DNA of 59,338 nucleotides from Ignavibacteria bacterium RIFOXYB12_FULL_35_14 (GCA_001803045.1 MHAR01000076.1:1-59338), one strand, 5' to 3'; positions 9,448 through 20,109 are shown, counted from the stretch's first letter. A program made the numbers and translations. Notes: generated by a model not told the origin, from the sequence alone.

Positions 9448-10170
9448 TTATTCTTGTAGATAAATTTCTTTTCTTTTTAATTCGGCTTGGTAACGTTTTT
9501 TTAATCTTTTTTTTGATTTAAGTAAATCAAGCCGTGTAATTACATCTTCAAAATTATTGAAAGGGAAAAAAGTAATTCGTTCCTTTTCACAAAACTTAAG
9601 CAAATCATCCTTTGCAAAAATAAAATCACAAAATTGCGTTGAATACTTATCTGAGTTTCCATCGCCAATATAAACTGTAAATTCCTCATCGCCGCTATTA
9701 TTTAGTATGTGATTTCTTTTGCAATTTGCCGAGGTTTGACAGTCAATATCAAAATATGGAAACGCAGGTATCATTTCATTCTTATCATTTATGATGAGAC
9801 TGTTTGCAAATATATTTAAGTTATTCAGTTTTGCCTTTTTAAATATTCGCTTAATGTAATAATCGAATCCGTCACTTAGCACGAAGAGCTCAATTTCATT
9901 TTCTAAACAATATTTATGGAACTGATTAAACGTCGGATCAATATTCATTTGATCTATGAAATTATTGAGTTTTGCAAGGTTAATATTTTTTATAGTTGCG
10001 AACAATAATTCCCAGCACATCCGTGCAGTAATTTTGCCGCTCAGCAAATCGGCAACAATAATGTTCGTTTCAACGGCATTTCCAAATGCTCTAAAGATAG
10101 CTTCTCCAACATCTACTTTTGTGATGGTTCCATCGAAGTCCACAAAAACTTTGAACTTATTCACGTTCAT
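9448..10170 (-). CDS. HAD-superfamily phosphatase, MtnX/SerB-like
   Basis: The 240-residue protein starts with the HAD motif I VDFDGTIT (Asp 11 and Asp 13), has motif II-like LFVLSDGFD, and motif IV VYIGDGNSDKYSTQFCDFIFA. The overall layout resembles MtnX (methylthioribulose-pathway phosphatase) and phosphoserine phosphatase-like HAD-IB proteins. No other methionine-salvage gene is nearby, so the substrate is open. It abuts the T9SS cargo gene on one side (10171) and the ICMT-like gene on the other. Confidence 0.82.
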   Translation of the reverse strand: MNVNKFKVFVDFDGTITKVDVGEAIFRAFGNAVETNIIVADLLSGKITARMCWELLFATIKNINLAKLNNFIDQMNIDPTFNQFHKYCLENEIELFVLSDGFDYYIKRIFKKAKLNNLNIFANSLIINDKNEMIPAFPYFDIDCQTSANCKRNHILNNSGDEEFTVYIGDGNSDKYSTQFCDFIFAKDDLLKFCEKERITFFPFNNFEDVITRLDLLKSKKRLKKRYQAELKRKEIYLQE

Positions 10171-12108
10171 CTAATAAACAACCATTTTTTTAACTTCTAC
10201 AAAGTCTTTGGTGAAGAGCTTATAAAAGTATATACCTGGTTGAAGCTCGTTGGCATGAAATGTTACGCTATTCTCACCGGCAGGAAATATCTTTTCTTCC
10301 ATTTCTCCAATTTTACCAGCATGTTCGTCAAAAAATTCAAATGCTACCGACGATGAAATGGGTAAGTAAAAATTTATAACTGTAGAATCTCTATACGGAT
10401 TGGGATTATTCTGTGCAACTATAATTTTTGATGCTGCTTCTAAATAATCGATGCGCGATATATTAGATAATAGTTCTTTCGAATTACTCTTTAGAATCGA
10501 TCTGTAATATAAGGTACCAAATTCCACCGGATGATCAGTAAACTCATAATCACTAAAATCGTTTGAAGGTAAAACATCAACAGTTCCAACACACTCCCAA
10601 ACGTTTGCAGATGTATCCGAGTGCGCGAGTCTTTCAATAATAAAAATCATCCTTTCGTTTTTAATACTCGTGTTCATCTTCAGCTTAACTGATTTAGCAC
10701 TTAACTCTGAGCTCAAGCTCAAAAAATCGTTTTCCGGTTTTTGAAATTTTTTAATCTTCGCAATTGAAATTTCATTGGAGAGATTCTCATACACAATAAT
10801 TGCTTGGTCGTTTGGATCAGCATAAACCGACAGGTACCTCTTTTCACAATTGGCGTATGAACTCGCATTGGTTTTCAAAGAATCCCATAAAAGCTTTCCT
10901 TTATTACTTATTCTTTGAACATCAACTCCACAAGTGCTATAAGCTGTATTGGTGCTTAACCACGAAATAAACATTCCACCCTCACCGTCATTATCAATTG
11001 AGTAGCTTGAAAATTTATTATTCAGATTTGCAATCTGGATGCCACTTCTTTCCCAAATTTCTTTTCCATTTGTTTTGAATTTTTGCACAATCAGTTTCCT
11101 ATTTTGGTCAAAATCATTCAGCCAGCTTAAAGTAATTAACGAGTCATGTTGAATAGTTTGTGGGAATTTATTTTTACCTTTAGTTAAAGACGCCTTAATG
11201 CCCCCCACTGTCCAGATAGCTTTCCCTTTATTATTTATTAGCTGGTGGTAAATATTTTTATCGTCAGTTTCCCATGCGATATATAGTAGTGAATTGCTGA
11301 TGATGCTTTCGCAAAAATTTATGGTGTTGTGAAGAGATCCGGAAACCCGAATTGGTTTTTTGCCCAGAGCAGACTTGCCGGAAGGATCAACTTTTTTTAT
11401 GAGCAGAGATTCTCTTTCATTTATTTTTTCGGTCCAGAGTATATATGCTCCACCGTTGTTGTCATGAATTATCTTTAGTTTATTTTTCTTTCTTGCAGAG
11501 CTTTCTACCAGCACGGGTTCTTTTTTATAAGTTAAGCTTCCATCGGAAAGTATTCGCTGATAAAGTATCTTATAATTGTTAGAAGGATATTCGCTTCTGG
11601 TTACGAAAGCAGCAAAAATATTTCCGGCTCTGTCGGAGCTTAGCGAGTAATCAAAAATATGTTCGGCAGAAGCAGTCACACGAATACCATTTTCTCCCCA
11701 AAGTAATTCATCACCCGAAATTCTTTGCATAAAAAGATCTCCCGCAATATTGGTGGAATAATCTTTCCATGTTAAGATTGCATCATTTAAAATATATGAA
11801 ATGGACATAGGATACTTTTGTATAATGCTTAAATCCGAAATTCTCTTTCCAATCAACTGCACAGGATATTCTTCGTTTAAGTTTACGTAAGCAAAATACA
11901 CCTTGCTTTCCATCGCAGATCTGCTTTCTTTCCAAAAGAGATAAATGCCTCCTTTGCCATCGGAAATTGATGAAATATCGGAAGGATTTGTTGCTCTAAT
12001 TCTGTACGCTTTATCCTCGAGGTTATATTTAATGCGGTTAAAAGTTTTTGAAAAAGAAAATGCTGAAAAAAACAGAATGAATAAAAAAAACGCTGCCACG
12101 ATATTCAT
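10171..12108 (-). CDS. Secreted protein with T9SS C-terminal sorting domain
   Basis: I prefer the ATG at 12108, because it begins a clean signal peptide (MNIVAAFFLFILFFSAFSFS). The frame can be read back to 12171, inside smc, but that adds an unlikely leader. The mature protein of about 620 residues has propeller-like repeats of the form GGxYILWxE, spaced through the first 450 residues. It ends in a T9SS/FlgD-type tail (NNPNPYRDSTVINFYL, GIYFYKLFTKDFVEVKKMVVY). It is probably exported to the cell surface. Its ligand or enzymatic role is not recognised. Confidence 0.85.
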   Translation of the reverse strand: MNIVAAFFLFILFFSAFSFSKTFNRIKYNLEDKAYRIRATNPSDISSISDGKGGIYLFWKESRSAMESKVYFAYVNLNEEYPVQLIGKRISDLSIIQKYPMSISYILNDAILTWKDYSTNIAGDLFMQRISGDELLWGENGIRVTASAEHIFDYSLSSDRAGNIFAAFVTRSEYPSNNYKILYQRILSDGSLTYKKEPVLVESSARKKNKLKIIHDNNGGAYILWTEKINERESLLIKKVDPSGKSALGKKPIRVSGSLHNTINFCESIISNSLLYIAWETDDKNIYHQLINNKGKAIWTVGGIKASLTKGKNKFPQTIQHDSLITLSWLNDFDQNRKLIVQKFKTNGKEIWERSGIQIANLNNKFSSYSIDNDGEGGMFISWLSTNTAYSTCGVDVQRISNKGKLLWDSLKTNASSYANCEKRYLSVYADPNDQAIIVYENLSNEISIAKIKKFQKPENDFLSLSSELSAKSVKLKMNTSIKNERMIFIIERLAHSDTSANVWECVGTVDVLPSNDFSDYEFTDHPVEFGTLYYRSILKSNSKELLSNISRIDYLEAASKIIVAQNNPNPYRDSTVINFYLPISSSVAFEFFDEHAGKIGEMEEKIFPAGENSVTFHANELQPGIYFYKLFTKDFVEVKKMVVY

Positions 12109-12154
12109 GCCGTTAGATTTGAAGGAGGAAGAAAATAAAAGTATGCTTGTTATG

Positions 12155-15100
12155 TTAAGAGGCAAAATCAAGTTCCTCGTTAAATCTTACACTTACCAAT
12201 TTCGATACGCCTTCTTCCTGCATTGTTACACCATACAAAGTGCTAGCGGCTTCCATCGTTCTCTTATTGTGAGTAACAACAATAAATTGTGTGTCCTGGC
12301 TGAAGTCATCCAATATTCTTGTAAAGCGATCGATGTTCGCATCATCAAGCGGGGCATCAATTTCATCAAGAATACAGAATGGACTCGGTTTTACAAGGTA
12401 AATTGCAAATAGAAGCGCTATTGCTGTTAAGGTTTTTTCACCACCAGACAAAAGCTCAATTGAGGTTGGACGCTTTCCTTTCGGTTTTGCAATAATCTCT
12501 ATTTTCGATTCCAATGGATCCGCATTTTCACCCAATCGTAAATCAGCTTCATCACCCGGATTAAATAAGTTCCTGAATATTTTTATAAAATTTTCTCTTA
12601 TCTTTTCAAAGGTTTCCATAAACAAAGCCTGTGCGGTTACATTTATCTCTTCAATTGTTTTAACTATATCACTTTCAGATTCAAGTAAATCATCTCTTTG
12701 CTTTGTTAGAAATTCAAAGCGGTCTCTTTCTTCTTCATATTCTGAATAAGCAAGTAAATTTATCGGACCCAAATTTTTTATTTGCTGCTTTAGCGTATGA
12801 ACCACATCGCTTCTTTCAGCAAAATTAAATTCGGAAAGATCTTCAAATTCCTTTATCTCCAAATGAATTGAATAATTCTCGAGAATGTTGTTTTTTAAAT
12901 TTGAAATATTTATATCCAGTTCGTTTACTTTTATATCTAATGCATGTATCTCATCGGTAAGTTGTTCTCTTTGCTTGCGAAAATTTGCGAGGTTGGTTTC
13001 AATTTTATTGATCTCATCTCTAATTACTCTGTATTGAGATTCAATTTTTTCTTCTTCTTTTAAAAGAAGTGATTTTGCATTTTCAAGCTCTTTTAAACCG
13101 GGAACTTTCTCAGCAATTGAATTTTCGAGCGGTAATAATTCATTTTGCAAATTTGTAAGGTCGTTTTGGCGTTTTGCTTGTGATTTTTTAATCAGCTCAA
13201 TGGATTCCTTTGCCCGGTTGATAGAGTTTTCAATATTTTTCTTTTCGCCGCTTAATCTTTCAAATTCAAGGTTCAACCTATTTTGATTAGACACTGTACT
13301 GTTGTAATTATCCTCACTGAATTTAAAATCAACCTCATGCTTAACAAATTCTTCATCTGCTTTTCTTTTCTCATCGGTATACATTGAGAGAAGCATTGTT
13401 AAATTCGTGCGTTCGTTATCAATCTGGTTAGATTCAAGTGCAATATCCCTAATTTCTTCCCTTGCCTTTTCAATTTCATCATCAGCCTTTTTCTTCTCGA
13501 ACCCAAATTGTGCAATTTGCTTTTCGATATTTGCAATATCGTTTTGCAGCATTCGCCCTTGTTCCGATAAAATTTTAAGATCAATTAATGAAAGATTATT
13601 CTCTGTCTCATCAATCTTTTCTTTTACAGCTATAAGCTCTTTTTCTCTTTTAGAAAAATCTCTTTTAAGATTTTGCAACAACTGCTTTCTACCGAAAACA
13701 GAATCGTCAGGCTTAGGTACTGAACCTCCCTCAATAATTCCGAATTGATCTATGTAATCTCCATCGACAGTAACAAAATTGAATTCATTGTACTTTCTTG
13801 AAAGCTTTAATGCGTTTTCAATTGAATCCACTACAACTGTTTTATGTAAATATTCCTCAAAGAAAATTTTCCATTTATCTTCAGTTTGAATTAAATCCTT
13901 AGTCCATGCAATAAAACCATTCTCCTTTTCGATCGATTTACATTTTCTTTTGAAGAAGAAATTCTTAGCCGATTGAAAAAAACTTCTTTTGTGCGATAAA
14001 TGTTTTTGTGCTACGTAGAAAGCAGCTTTCCCAATATCATTTCTCTTCAAGAAATCAATGCCTTTTTGTAAATCATCAATCGATTCAATCAAAATGGTGT
14101 TGAGATTATTTTTTAGTGAGGCTTCAACTGCTATGCGGTAATTCTCCGAAGTGTTGCCAATATGCGCAAGTAGAGATTTATCTCCGAGGTTCCAGTTATT
14201 GTTTTCTAGTAAACCTTTCGCACCTTTCGAAACACCTTCGAGATTATCTATTAGTGTTTGAATAAAATGGATTCGGTCCTTTATTCCATTAAGTAAACTT
14301 CTATCCTCAAGTTCTTTTCCTTTAAGGGCATTAAGCTGCCGTTCTAATTCCTCTTTTTCTCTTTGCTTTTGATTGTAAACAGCCTCGGCTTCTTGGAATT
14401 TTATATTGGCTTCCGACTTTTCTTGCTCGAGTTCTTCAATATAACCGACTGTTTTTGCAATGTTACTTGTAAGAATTAGAATCTTGTGGTTTAACTTTTC
14501 TGATTGATTAATTTTCCCCTCAATTAGCTTATCTAGGCTAAAGAGTTCATTTTCTTTATTTGCGATTTCCTTAACTTTTTCTAAAAGCTGCTCCGTTTGC
14601 GATTTTAACAATTGTCTTTGTTCTTCGAGATTACTCTTATATCTATCCAGGTCGGAAATGACAAAAAGTTTTTCATTTTCTTTTTGAGATATCCTCGAAG
14701 TGAAATCCTCAAGAGAAACTTGGTTGTCGCCGATTAGCTGTTCCGCATTTTTAAGCTGATCATTAAGTTCGCTCAATTCAAGCTTGTAGTTCTCGATATA
14801 ACTAGTTATCGATTTTTTTCTTTCATTGGCTACTGAAATTTGGTTTTGCAGATTATAAATTTTTTCGGTTTGAAGCTGAACAGCGGAACGTTTTTCTTTT
14901 AGTACCGACTCAATACCACTCAGGTTTTGTTTTATGCTACTTAACTCTTCTTCTTGTTTGCCTGCAGCAGAATCTAAACCCAGCCGTTTCTCAAAGAACT
15001 CGTTTTTTCTTAAACAATGCTCATCTCTGTGTAAATGGAATAAAGCAAACTCCCGATTAGCAAGATCGAGTTCAAGTTCACGTAAACGAGTTGATATTTT

Positions 15101-15748
15101 GTTATGCTTTTCGGCTCTCTTCGCCTGACGTTCAAGGTAATTAACTTTTTTCTCAACTTCAGCAACGATGTCGTTAACTCTGGTTAAATCTGCTTTCACG
15201 TCATCTAACTTTCGTAAAGCAAGTCTTCTTCTCAGTTTATACTTGTTAACACCAGCTGCTTCTTCGAACATAACTCGTCGCTCATCAGCTTTATCGTTAA
15301 GAATTGTCTCTACCATTTTCAATTCTATAACTGAATAAGCATTTGCGCCAATACCTGTATCCATAAAAAGATTTGTAATATCTTTTAACCGGCACAGGTT
15401 CTTGTTTAACAGATATTCACTTTCACCAGAGCGAAAAATTCTTCGCGTAATTGTAACATCGGTATATTCGGTAGGTAAAACTCCTTTTGTATTATGAATG
15501 ATAAGAGAAACCTCGGCCATACCCATAGGTTTCTTGCTTCTTGTACCGTTAAAAATCACATTTTCCATTTTATCGCTTCGGAGTGCTCCACTTTTTTGTT
15601 CGCCAAGGCACCATCTTATAGCATCCACAATATTTGTTTTTCCGCAGCCGTTCGGGCCAACAATAGATGTTATTCCCTCGTTAAAACTAATTGCGGTTTT
15701 TTGTGCGAACGATTTAAATCCGAAAATTTCGAGCTTAGATAAATACAA
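12155..15748 (-). CDS. smc: Chromosome segregation SMC ATPase
   Basis: At 1197 residues it is full length. It shows Walker A GPNGCGKTNIVDAIRW (residues 31-46), two long coiled coils around a hinge near residues 510-680, the ABC signature LLSGGEKTLTAIALLFA and Walker B FCILDEIDAPLDDAN near the C-terminus. SMC forms a ring with ScpA/ScpB to compact and segregate chromosomes; those partners are not in this window. It starts 4 bases after the GH2-like gene stop and ends 47 bases before the preferred start of the T9SS cargo gene, so transcription is probably continuous. Confidence 0.97.
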   Translation of the reverse strand: MYLSKLEIFGFKSFAQKTAISFNEGITSIVGPNGCGKTNIVDAIRWCLGEQKSGALRSDKMENVIFNGTRSKKPMGMAEVSLIIHNTKGVLPTEYTDVTITRRIFRSGESEYLLNKNLCRLKDITNLFMDTGIGANAYSVIELKMVETILNDKADERRVMFEEAAGVNKYKLRRRLALRKLDDVKADLTRVNDIVAEVEKKVNYLERQAKRAEKHNKISTRLRELELDLANREFALFHLHRDEHCLRKNEFFEKRLGLDSAAGKQEEELSSIKQNLSGIESVLKEKRSAVQLQTEKIYNLQNQISVANERKKSITSYIENYKLELSELNDQLKNAEQLIGDNQVSLEDFTSRISQKENEKLFVISDLDRYKSNLEEQRQLLKSQTEQLLEKVKEIANKENELFSLDKLIEGKINQSEKLNHKILILTSNIAKTVGYIEELEQEKSEANIKFQEAEAVYNQKQREKEELERQLNALKGKELEDRSLLNGIKDRIHFIQTLIDNLEGVSKGAKGLLENNNWNLGDKSLLAHIGNTSENYRIAVEASLKNNLNTILIESIDDLQKGIDFLKRNDIGKAAFYVAQKHLSHKRSFFQSAKNFFFKRKCKSIEKENGFIAWTKDLIQTEDKWKIFFEEYLHKTVVVDSIENALKLSRKYNEFNFVTVDGDYIDQFGIIEGGSVPKPDDSVFGRKQLLQNLKRDFSKREKELIAVKEKIDETENNLSLIDLKILSEQGRMLQNDIANIEKQIAQFGFEKKKADDEIEKAREEIRDIALESNQIDNERTNLTMLLSMYTDEKRKADEEFVKHEVDFKFSEDNYNSTVSNQNRLNLEFERLSGEKKNIENSINRAKESIELIKKSQAKRQNDLTNLQNELLPLENSIAEKVPGLKELENAKSLLLKEEEKIESQYRVIRDEINKIETNLANFRKQREQLTDEIHALDIKVNELDINISNLKNNILENYSIHLEIKEFEDLSEFNFAERSDVVHTLKQQIKNLGPINLLAYSEYEEERDRFEFLTKQRDDLLESESDIVKTIEEINVTAQALFMETFEKIRENFIKIFRNLFNPGDEADLRLGENADPLESKIEIIAKPKGKRPTSIELLSGGEKTLTAIALLFAIYLVKPSPFCILDEIDAPLDDANIDRFTRILDDFSQDTQFIVVTHNKRTMEAASTLYGVTMQEEGVSKLVSVRFNEELDFAS

Positions 15749-15751
15749 TCT

Positions 15752-18346
15752 TTAACCTAAAATTTTATAATCTTTTAGTACGTGTAAGATATACGTGAAT
15801 GTGGAATTGCTTAACTGAAAGTAAATTACAAATGAAGCAGCAATAATAAAAAAGATGATGAGGCTGTAAAGGTATACATTGGTCGGATGGGTATCGAATA
15901 TCACATAAATTCCCTTCATTAAGCGATAGAATATCCAAATTGTAAAAACAAACATTGCGATGAACAAGTAAATATTAATTGCATTTGCACTAAGCAAACG
16001 ATAAAGAATTATCCCAACTGGAACTAAAACCACCAACGGTAGAAAAGACCAAATTACCGTGTGAAAAACACTGCTGAAAGCAACTTGTGTTCTAATAAAA
16101 AACGATGCCGTTTTGATAATAATAATTAATACCAAGAGAGCGATAATAGTTAATAGCGATAGCCACCAAATTGAAGCTAAAGGATTCCATGCAAGATAAC
16201 TCACGTTATGAAGAAGGCTTGAGCTGCTAAAACTTAAAAGCAATTTTTCGAATCGAATATTTTCCTTTAGGAAAAATAGAATGTTGCTGAGAAGTAAACC
16301 TGAAGTTGCGGCTATAATGAAAACCATAATTACAGTGTGTACTCCCGAAATGAGTCTTTGATCTCGCACATCTGCAAAAAAATTATATGGTCTTAATAAA
16401 GCTCTTGATGAATCCTCTCTAAATTTCTTACCGGAATTAATCATAATGCCAATTACAATTGCAATTACAATTCCGGTTATGATGAACAACATTGGTGAGT
16501 CTTCCTTTTTGCTTCCGATTGGGATCGTAACCTTTTCAGTATTGTTAAGCTTTGCATAGATGACTTTGTAGCTCATTCTATCCGTGCTGCGGTTTTCATC
16601 GGCAAGCCCAAGGTGAATAAGATTTTCCTTATTGTAACCCGAAATGATTGAGGCATAATCGCTTCTGTAATCAAACATGCTGTTTAAGAAATAACCGAGG
16701 AGAGAATTTTTGTTTGAATAATCAATTACATCTTCAAAAAATTTTGCCTGAGCTTCGAATGAATTATCATTTAGGTAACCATCTGTATTGCCTCTGCTAA
16801 CAAGATATGATGCCTCGCTTAAAAATATTTTGTTGGGATTAAATTGTTCGTTTGTTAAAATTTGGTTTAAACTGCTTGAAGCTATCGGATGGTTAATTAT
16901 TTCTATACCGTAGAGATCTAAATTCTTTATTTCTTTTATGCTGCCATCAATAAACGATGCATAAGTAATTGTATTAAAATTTTTCTTAATCAACCCCGCT
17001 AGGGTTTCGATGAAATTAATATCGGTCTCAGATTCAGCAGAATAAGAACCTCCCAAACCAAAGCCACCAATTGTATAATTTTTAAATCCCCGCATTAAAG
17101 AATTAACATGATTGGTTGCTCTATCATTAAATTCTTTTTTCTCAAGAATTGAAGCAGGTATAGAATTGATTGGAAGTTCAATAAAAGGCAGCAAACCATA
17201 TCGCTGGCAAAGTGTTAAATAATAAGGATGTGGAATTTTTTTTGCAAATCTAATAGTGTTAAAACCTGTTGCACGGATAAGTTTGATATCTTTTTCCATG
17301 CGTTCATAACTAATCAATCCGCCATAGTCTTCAAATACCGGGTAATAAGTAACACCTTTTATCTTAAAGTTTTGGTTGTTCAGAGTTAACGAATTGTCAT
17401 TTGCTCGAATTTCATCAATTGCTAGAGAACGAGTCGTTTTATCGATTAAATTTGCATTTCGAGTAATCTCTGCAGTTAGTAAATATGTTTTAGGATTTGA
17501 CGTACTCCAAAATATTGGTGAGGTTAATTCAAAAGAATGAGTTAAATAAATTTCTTTATTACTGCTTAGCTGGAATTTTATTTCTCCGGATTTCTGAATA
17601 CCATTTGAGTTAATGGAAGACAAATTAAGATTTAGTGCGAATGACCCGAATCCGCCAAGGGTATCTTTGGGTGAACTTAGTTCTCTATTCTCAATCTTTA
17701 TTTTAGCAGTAAGAAAATATTTTTTCGATTTTGCATCAAACCTAACATTTGAATTAATATCTGAAACAAAAACATTCGGTGTAAAATGAATATATACATC
17801 TCTAAAAATTCCGCCTAAACTTTTAGGAAATAGAAATTTTTGCTTTACGGGTATTGTATTCTTAGAATCCGATTTGTTCGATAATCTTACAGTTAAAATA
17901 TTTGTTTTCTCCGCATGAAGAATGTCTTTGGACAGATCTACCACAAAAGGAAATTCCCCCCCGGTGTGTCGATAGATGCTTATATTATTTAAGGAAATAT
18001 CAGCGGTGTAATTCAGTCCTAAAAAGTTCATTTTTAGCTTATAATTTGAAATGTCTGAGGAACTTAGGGAAAAGCTTTTTTCAAAAACTAGGTCTGCTTC
18101 TCCTTCAAAAACCGACGGAATTTCAACACTTACCTTTTCAATTTTGTCTGAATTCGTAGGATAAACATTCCATTTCCCATGAAGAGATTGGATTTTCCTC
18201 GTTTTTCCTATATCTAGAAAAAGAGAGTCTTCAACCAATAAGTCTTTTTCTAATAAATTTTTAAAAAGTATTTGTCCTGATAGAGGCAAAGTAGCCAGGA
18301 CAGGTATTAGTAATATTAATAGATAGATATACTTCAGGAAGACCAT
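15752..18346 (-). CDS. GH2-like (beta-galactosidase-fold) protein with C-terminal polytopic membrane domain
   Basis: I prefer the ATG at 18346, which gives a signal peptide (MVFLKYIYLLILLIPVLA); a TTG at 18382 is possible. About residues 55-190 match the GH2 jelly roll (LHGKWNVYP, SLGGIFRDVYIHFTP) and residues 320-600 the TIM barrel (NFKIKGVTYYP, MEKDIKLIRATGFNTIRFA). Where active GH2 enzymes show a GNE acid/base motif this protein has GLGGS; the nucleophile-like Glu in IFLSEASY remains. The last 250 residues hold about six membrane helices. It may be an inactive or specialised sugar-binding membrane protein. It sits directly upstream of smc. Confidence 0.78.
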   Translation of the reverse strand: MVFLKYIYLLILLIPVLATLPLSGQILFKNLLEKDLLVEDSLFLDIGKTRKIQSLHGKWNVYPTNSDKIEKVSVEIPSVFEGEADLVFEKSFSLSSSDISNYKLKMNFLGLNYTADISLNNISIYRHTGGEFPFVVDLSKDILHAEKTNILTVRLSNKSDSKNTIPVKQKFLFPKSLGGIFRDVYIHFTPNVFVSDINSNVRFDAKSKKYFLTAKIKIENRELSSPKDTLGGFGSFALNLNLSSINSNGIQKSGEIKFQLSSNKEIYLTHSFELTSPIFWSTSNPKTYLLTAEITRNANLIDKTTRSLAIDEIRANDNSLTLNNQNFKIKGVTYYPVFEDYGGLISYERMEKDIKLIRATGFNTIRFAKKIPHPYYLTLCQRYGLLPFIELPINSIPASILEKKEFNDRATNHVNSLMRGFKNYTIGGFGLGGSYSAESETDINFIETLAGLIKKNFNTITYASFIDGSIKEIKNLDLYGIEIINHPIASSSLNQILTNEQFNPNKIFLSEASYLVSRGNTDGYLNDNSFEAQAKFFEDVIDYSNKNSLLGYFLNSMFDYRSDYASIISGYNKENLIHLGLADENRSTDRMSYKVIYAKLNNTEKVTIPIGSKKEDSPMLFIITGIVIAIVIGIMINSGKKFREDSSRALLRPYNFFADVRDQRLISGVHTVIMVFIIAATSGLLLSNILFFLKENIRFEKLLLSFSSSSLLHNVSYLAWNPLASIWWLSLLTIIALLVLIIIIKTASFFIRTQVAFSSVFHTVIWSFLPLVVLVPVGIILYRLLSANAINIYLFIAMFVFTIWIFYRLMKGIYVIFDTHPTNVYLYSLIIFFIIAASFVIYFQLSNSTFTYILHVLKDYKILG

Positions 18347-18475
18347 CCAAGATATTTGAAAAGGATTAAAAAAACCTTGCAAATATACTAAGGAATGAAG
18401 GCGAAATCAATCAAAATGCCAAGAAAACTCTTCTTTTCAAAGGAGTTATGGCAATTATCTATAAATTTTTTTAGA

Positions 18476-19231
18476 TCAGGCGGACTTTATTATGTTTAAA
18501 AATGAATCTGCATTCAAACAGGCACCACCAACCAGGGCACCATCGATATTTTTTTGAGCTAATAAATCCTTAGAGTTATCAGGTTTTACACTTCCGCCAT
18601 AAAGAATACGCAGGCTTTTGGCAAATTCTTGGGAAAAGTGCCTCTCGATGAGTTTTCTAATAAAATGGTGAACTTCTTCAGCTTGCTGTGGGTTTGCGGT
18701 TTTTCCTGTACCAATTGCCCAAACTGGTTCGTAGGCAATTATCAAATTCTTCAAATATCCCACGGAAAAATTTTCTAATCCTTTTAGTACTTGTCTCTGG
18801 ATCACTTGCTCGGTGATATTTTTTTCTCTCTCCTCAAGTAATTCTCCTACGCAGAAGATTGGTTTCAAATTATTATTTATTGCACGCAGAATTTTTTTGT
18901 TAATCAGTTCATCGGTCTCCATGAAGATTGTTCTTCGCTCTGAGTGTCCGATTATCACAAACTCACAACCGGTGCTTAATAACATTTTTGCAGAAACTTC
19001 ACCTGTGAACGCACCAATTTCTTCCTGATGGAAATTTTGCGCACCTAATTTTATAGTGCTGCCCTTTATCATTGCTGATGCTTCTGAAAGTGATGTGAAA
19101 GGCGGACAGATAACAACTTCACAGTTTGCGGTTGTATTTATCAATCCGTTGAGTAACCTAGAAATCAAATCTTTTGATTCAAATAAATCATTATTCATCT
19201 TCCAATTGCCGGCAATTACTTTGATTCGCAT
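18476..19231 (-). CDS. tpiA: Triosephosphate isomerase
   Basis: The 251-residue protein has the substrate Lys in GNWKMNND, the electrophilic His in VIIGHSERR, the catalytic Glu in AYEPVWAIGTGKTA and the phosphate-binding ILYGGSVKPDN. It interconverts dihydroxyacetone phosphate and glyceraldehyde 3-phosphate in the cytosol. It is transcribed divergently from queC and separated from it by 162 bases that should hold both promoters. All family motifs are intact. Confidence 0.98.
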   Translation of the reverse strand: MRIKVIAGNWKMNNDLFESKDLISRLLNGLINTTANCEVVICPPFTSLSEASAMIKGSTIKLGAQNFHQEEIGAFTGEVSAKMLLSTGCEFVIIGHSERRTIFMETDELINKKILRAINNNLKPIFCVGELLEEREKNITEQVIQRQVLKGLENFSVGYLKNLIIAYEPVWAIGTGKTANPQQAEEVHHFIRKLIERHFSQEFAKSLRILYGGSVKPDNSKDLLAQKNIDGALVGGACLNADSFLNIIKSA

Positions 19232-19393
19232 TTTTTCCTCTTACGTTTGATTAGATAATTATTAAATTGAGCTTAACAAAAATAGCTAACATGATTAACC
19301 TCGGCAATTCACCTGAGATTCTTTTATGGTAATTATTTCTATGTAAATTATCGATTATTTATTTTTACATAAAACCAAAGAAAAAATTCACAT

Positions 19394-20086
19394 TTGACAA
19401 AGCAAGATAAAGCAATTATCGCGGTAAGCGGAGGAATGGATAGCTGCATAACGGCAGCAATAGCAGCTAAAGATTATGAGCTGGTTTTTCTACATGTGAA
19501 TTATGGACAAAGAACGGAAAAGCGAGAGCTTAAATCTTTTAATGATATTGCAGATTTTTATGGCGTAACCAATAGGATGGTCGTTGATCAGAAACACTTA
19601 TCTTTTATCGGAGGTTCTTCCTTAACTGATAAAAATATTGAAGTGAGTAAAGCAGATTTAGCAAGTACAAAAATTCCAACTTCATATGTGCCTTTCAGAA
19701 ATGCGCACATTCTGTCAGCGTGTGTGAGCTGGGCTGAGGTAATAAATGCAAATGCCATTTTTATTGGTGCTGTTTGGGAAGATTCATCCGGTTACCCCGA
19801 TTGCAAACCTGAATTTTTCAAGGCATTTGAAAAAGTTGTTGAAATTGGCACAAAACCATCAACACAAATTAAAATTGTAACTCCGATTATTAACTTCACG
19901 AAAAAAGATATTGTTCTTAAAGGCTTGGAATTAAATGCTCCGCTGTATTTAACCTGGTCATGTTACCAGGAAGAAGAGGAGGCATGTGGAGTTTGTGATA
20001 GTTGTGCGTTCAGGCTGAAAGGATTTCAGTTAGCAGGTCTAGAAGATCCTATCAAGTACAAAGTAAAACCCATTTATAAAGAATAA
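19394..20086 (+). CDS. queC: 7-cyano-7-deazaguanine (preQ0) synthase
   Basis: The PP-loop SGGMDS lies at residues 12-17, and the zinc-binding Cys cluster in WSCYQEEEEACGVCDSC is near the C-terminus. QueC turns 7-carboxy-7-deazaguanine, ammonia and ATP into preQ0. The start is a TTG, since no ATG lies before the P-loop. It begins a plus-strand operon with queF 24-33 bases downstream, then glnD and murI. QueF and QueA in this window supply later steps of tRNA queuosine synthesis; queD, queE and tgt are not here. Confidence 0.96.
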   Translation: MTKQDKAIIAVSGGMDSCITAAIAAKDYELVFLHVNYGQRTEKRELKSFNDIADFYGVTNRMVVDQKHLSFIGGSSLTDKNIEVSKADLASTKIPTSYVPFRNAHILSACVSWAEVINANAIFIGAVWEDSSGYPDCKPEFFKAFEKVVEIGTKPSTQIKIVTPIINFTKKDIVLKGLELNAPLYLTWSCYQEEEEACGVCDSCAFRLKGFQLAGLEDPIKYKVKPIYKE

Positions 20087-20109
20087 AAACATTTCGTAAA
20101 ACAAATTAA

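Noticed and set aside
19232-19393. Possible preQ1 riboswitch upstream of queC
   Set aside because: The gap was read for the compact C-rich pseudoknot core of preQ1 riboswitches and none was found.
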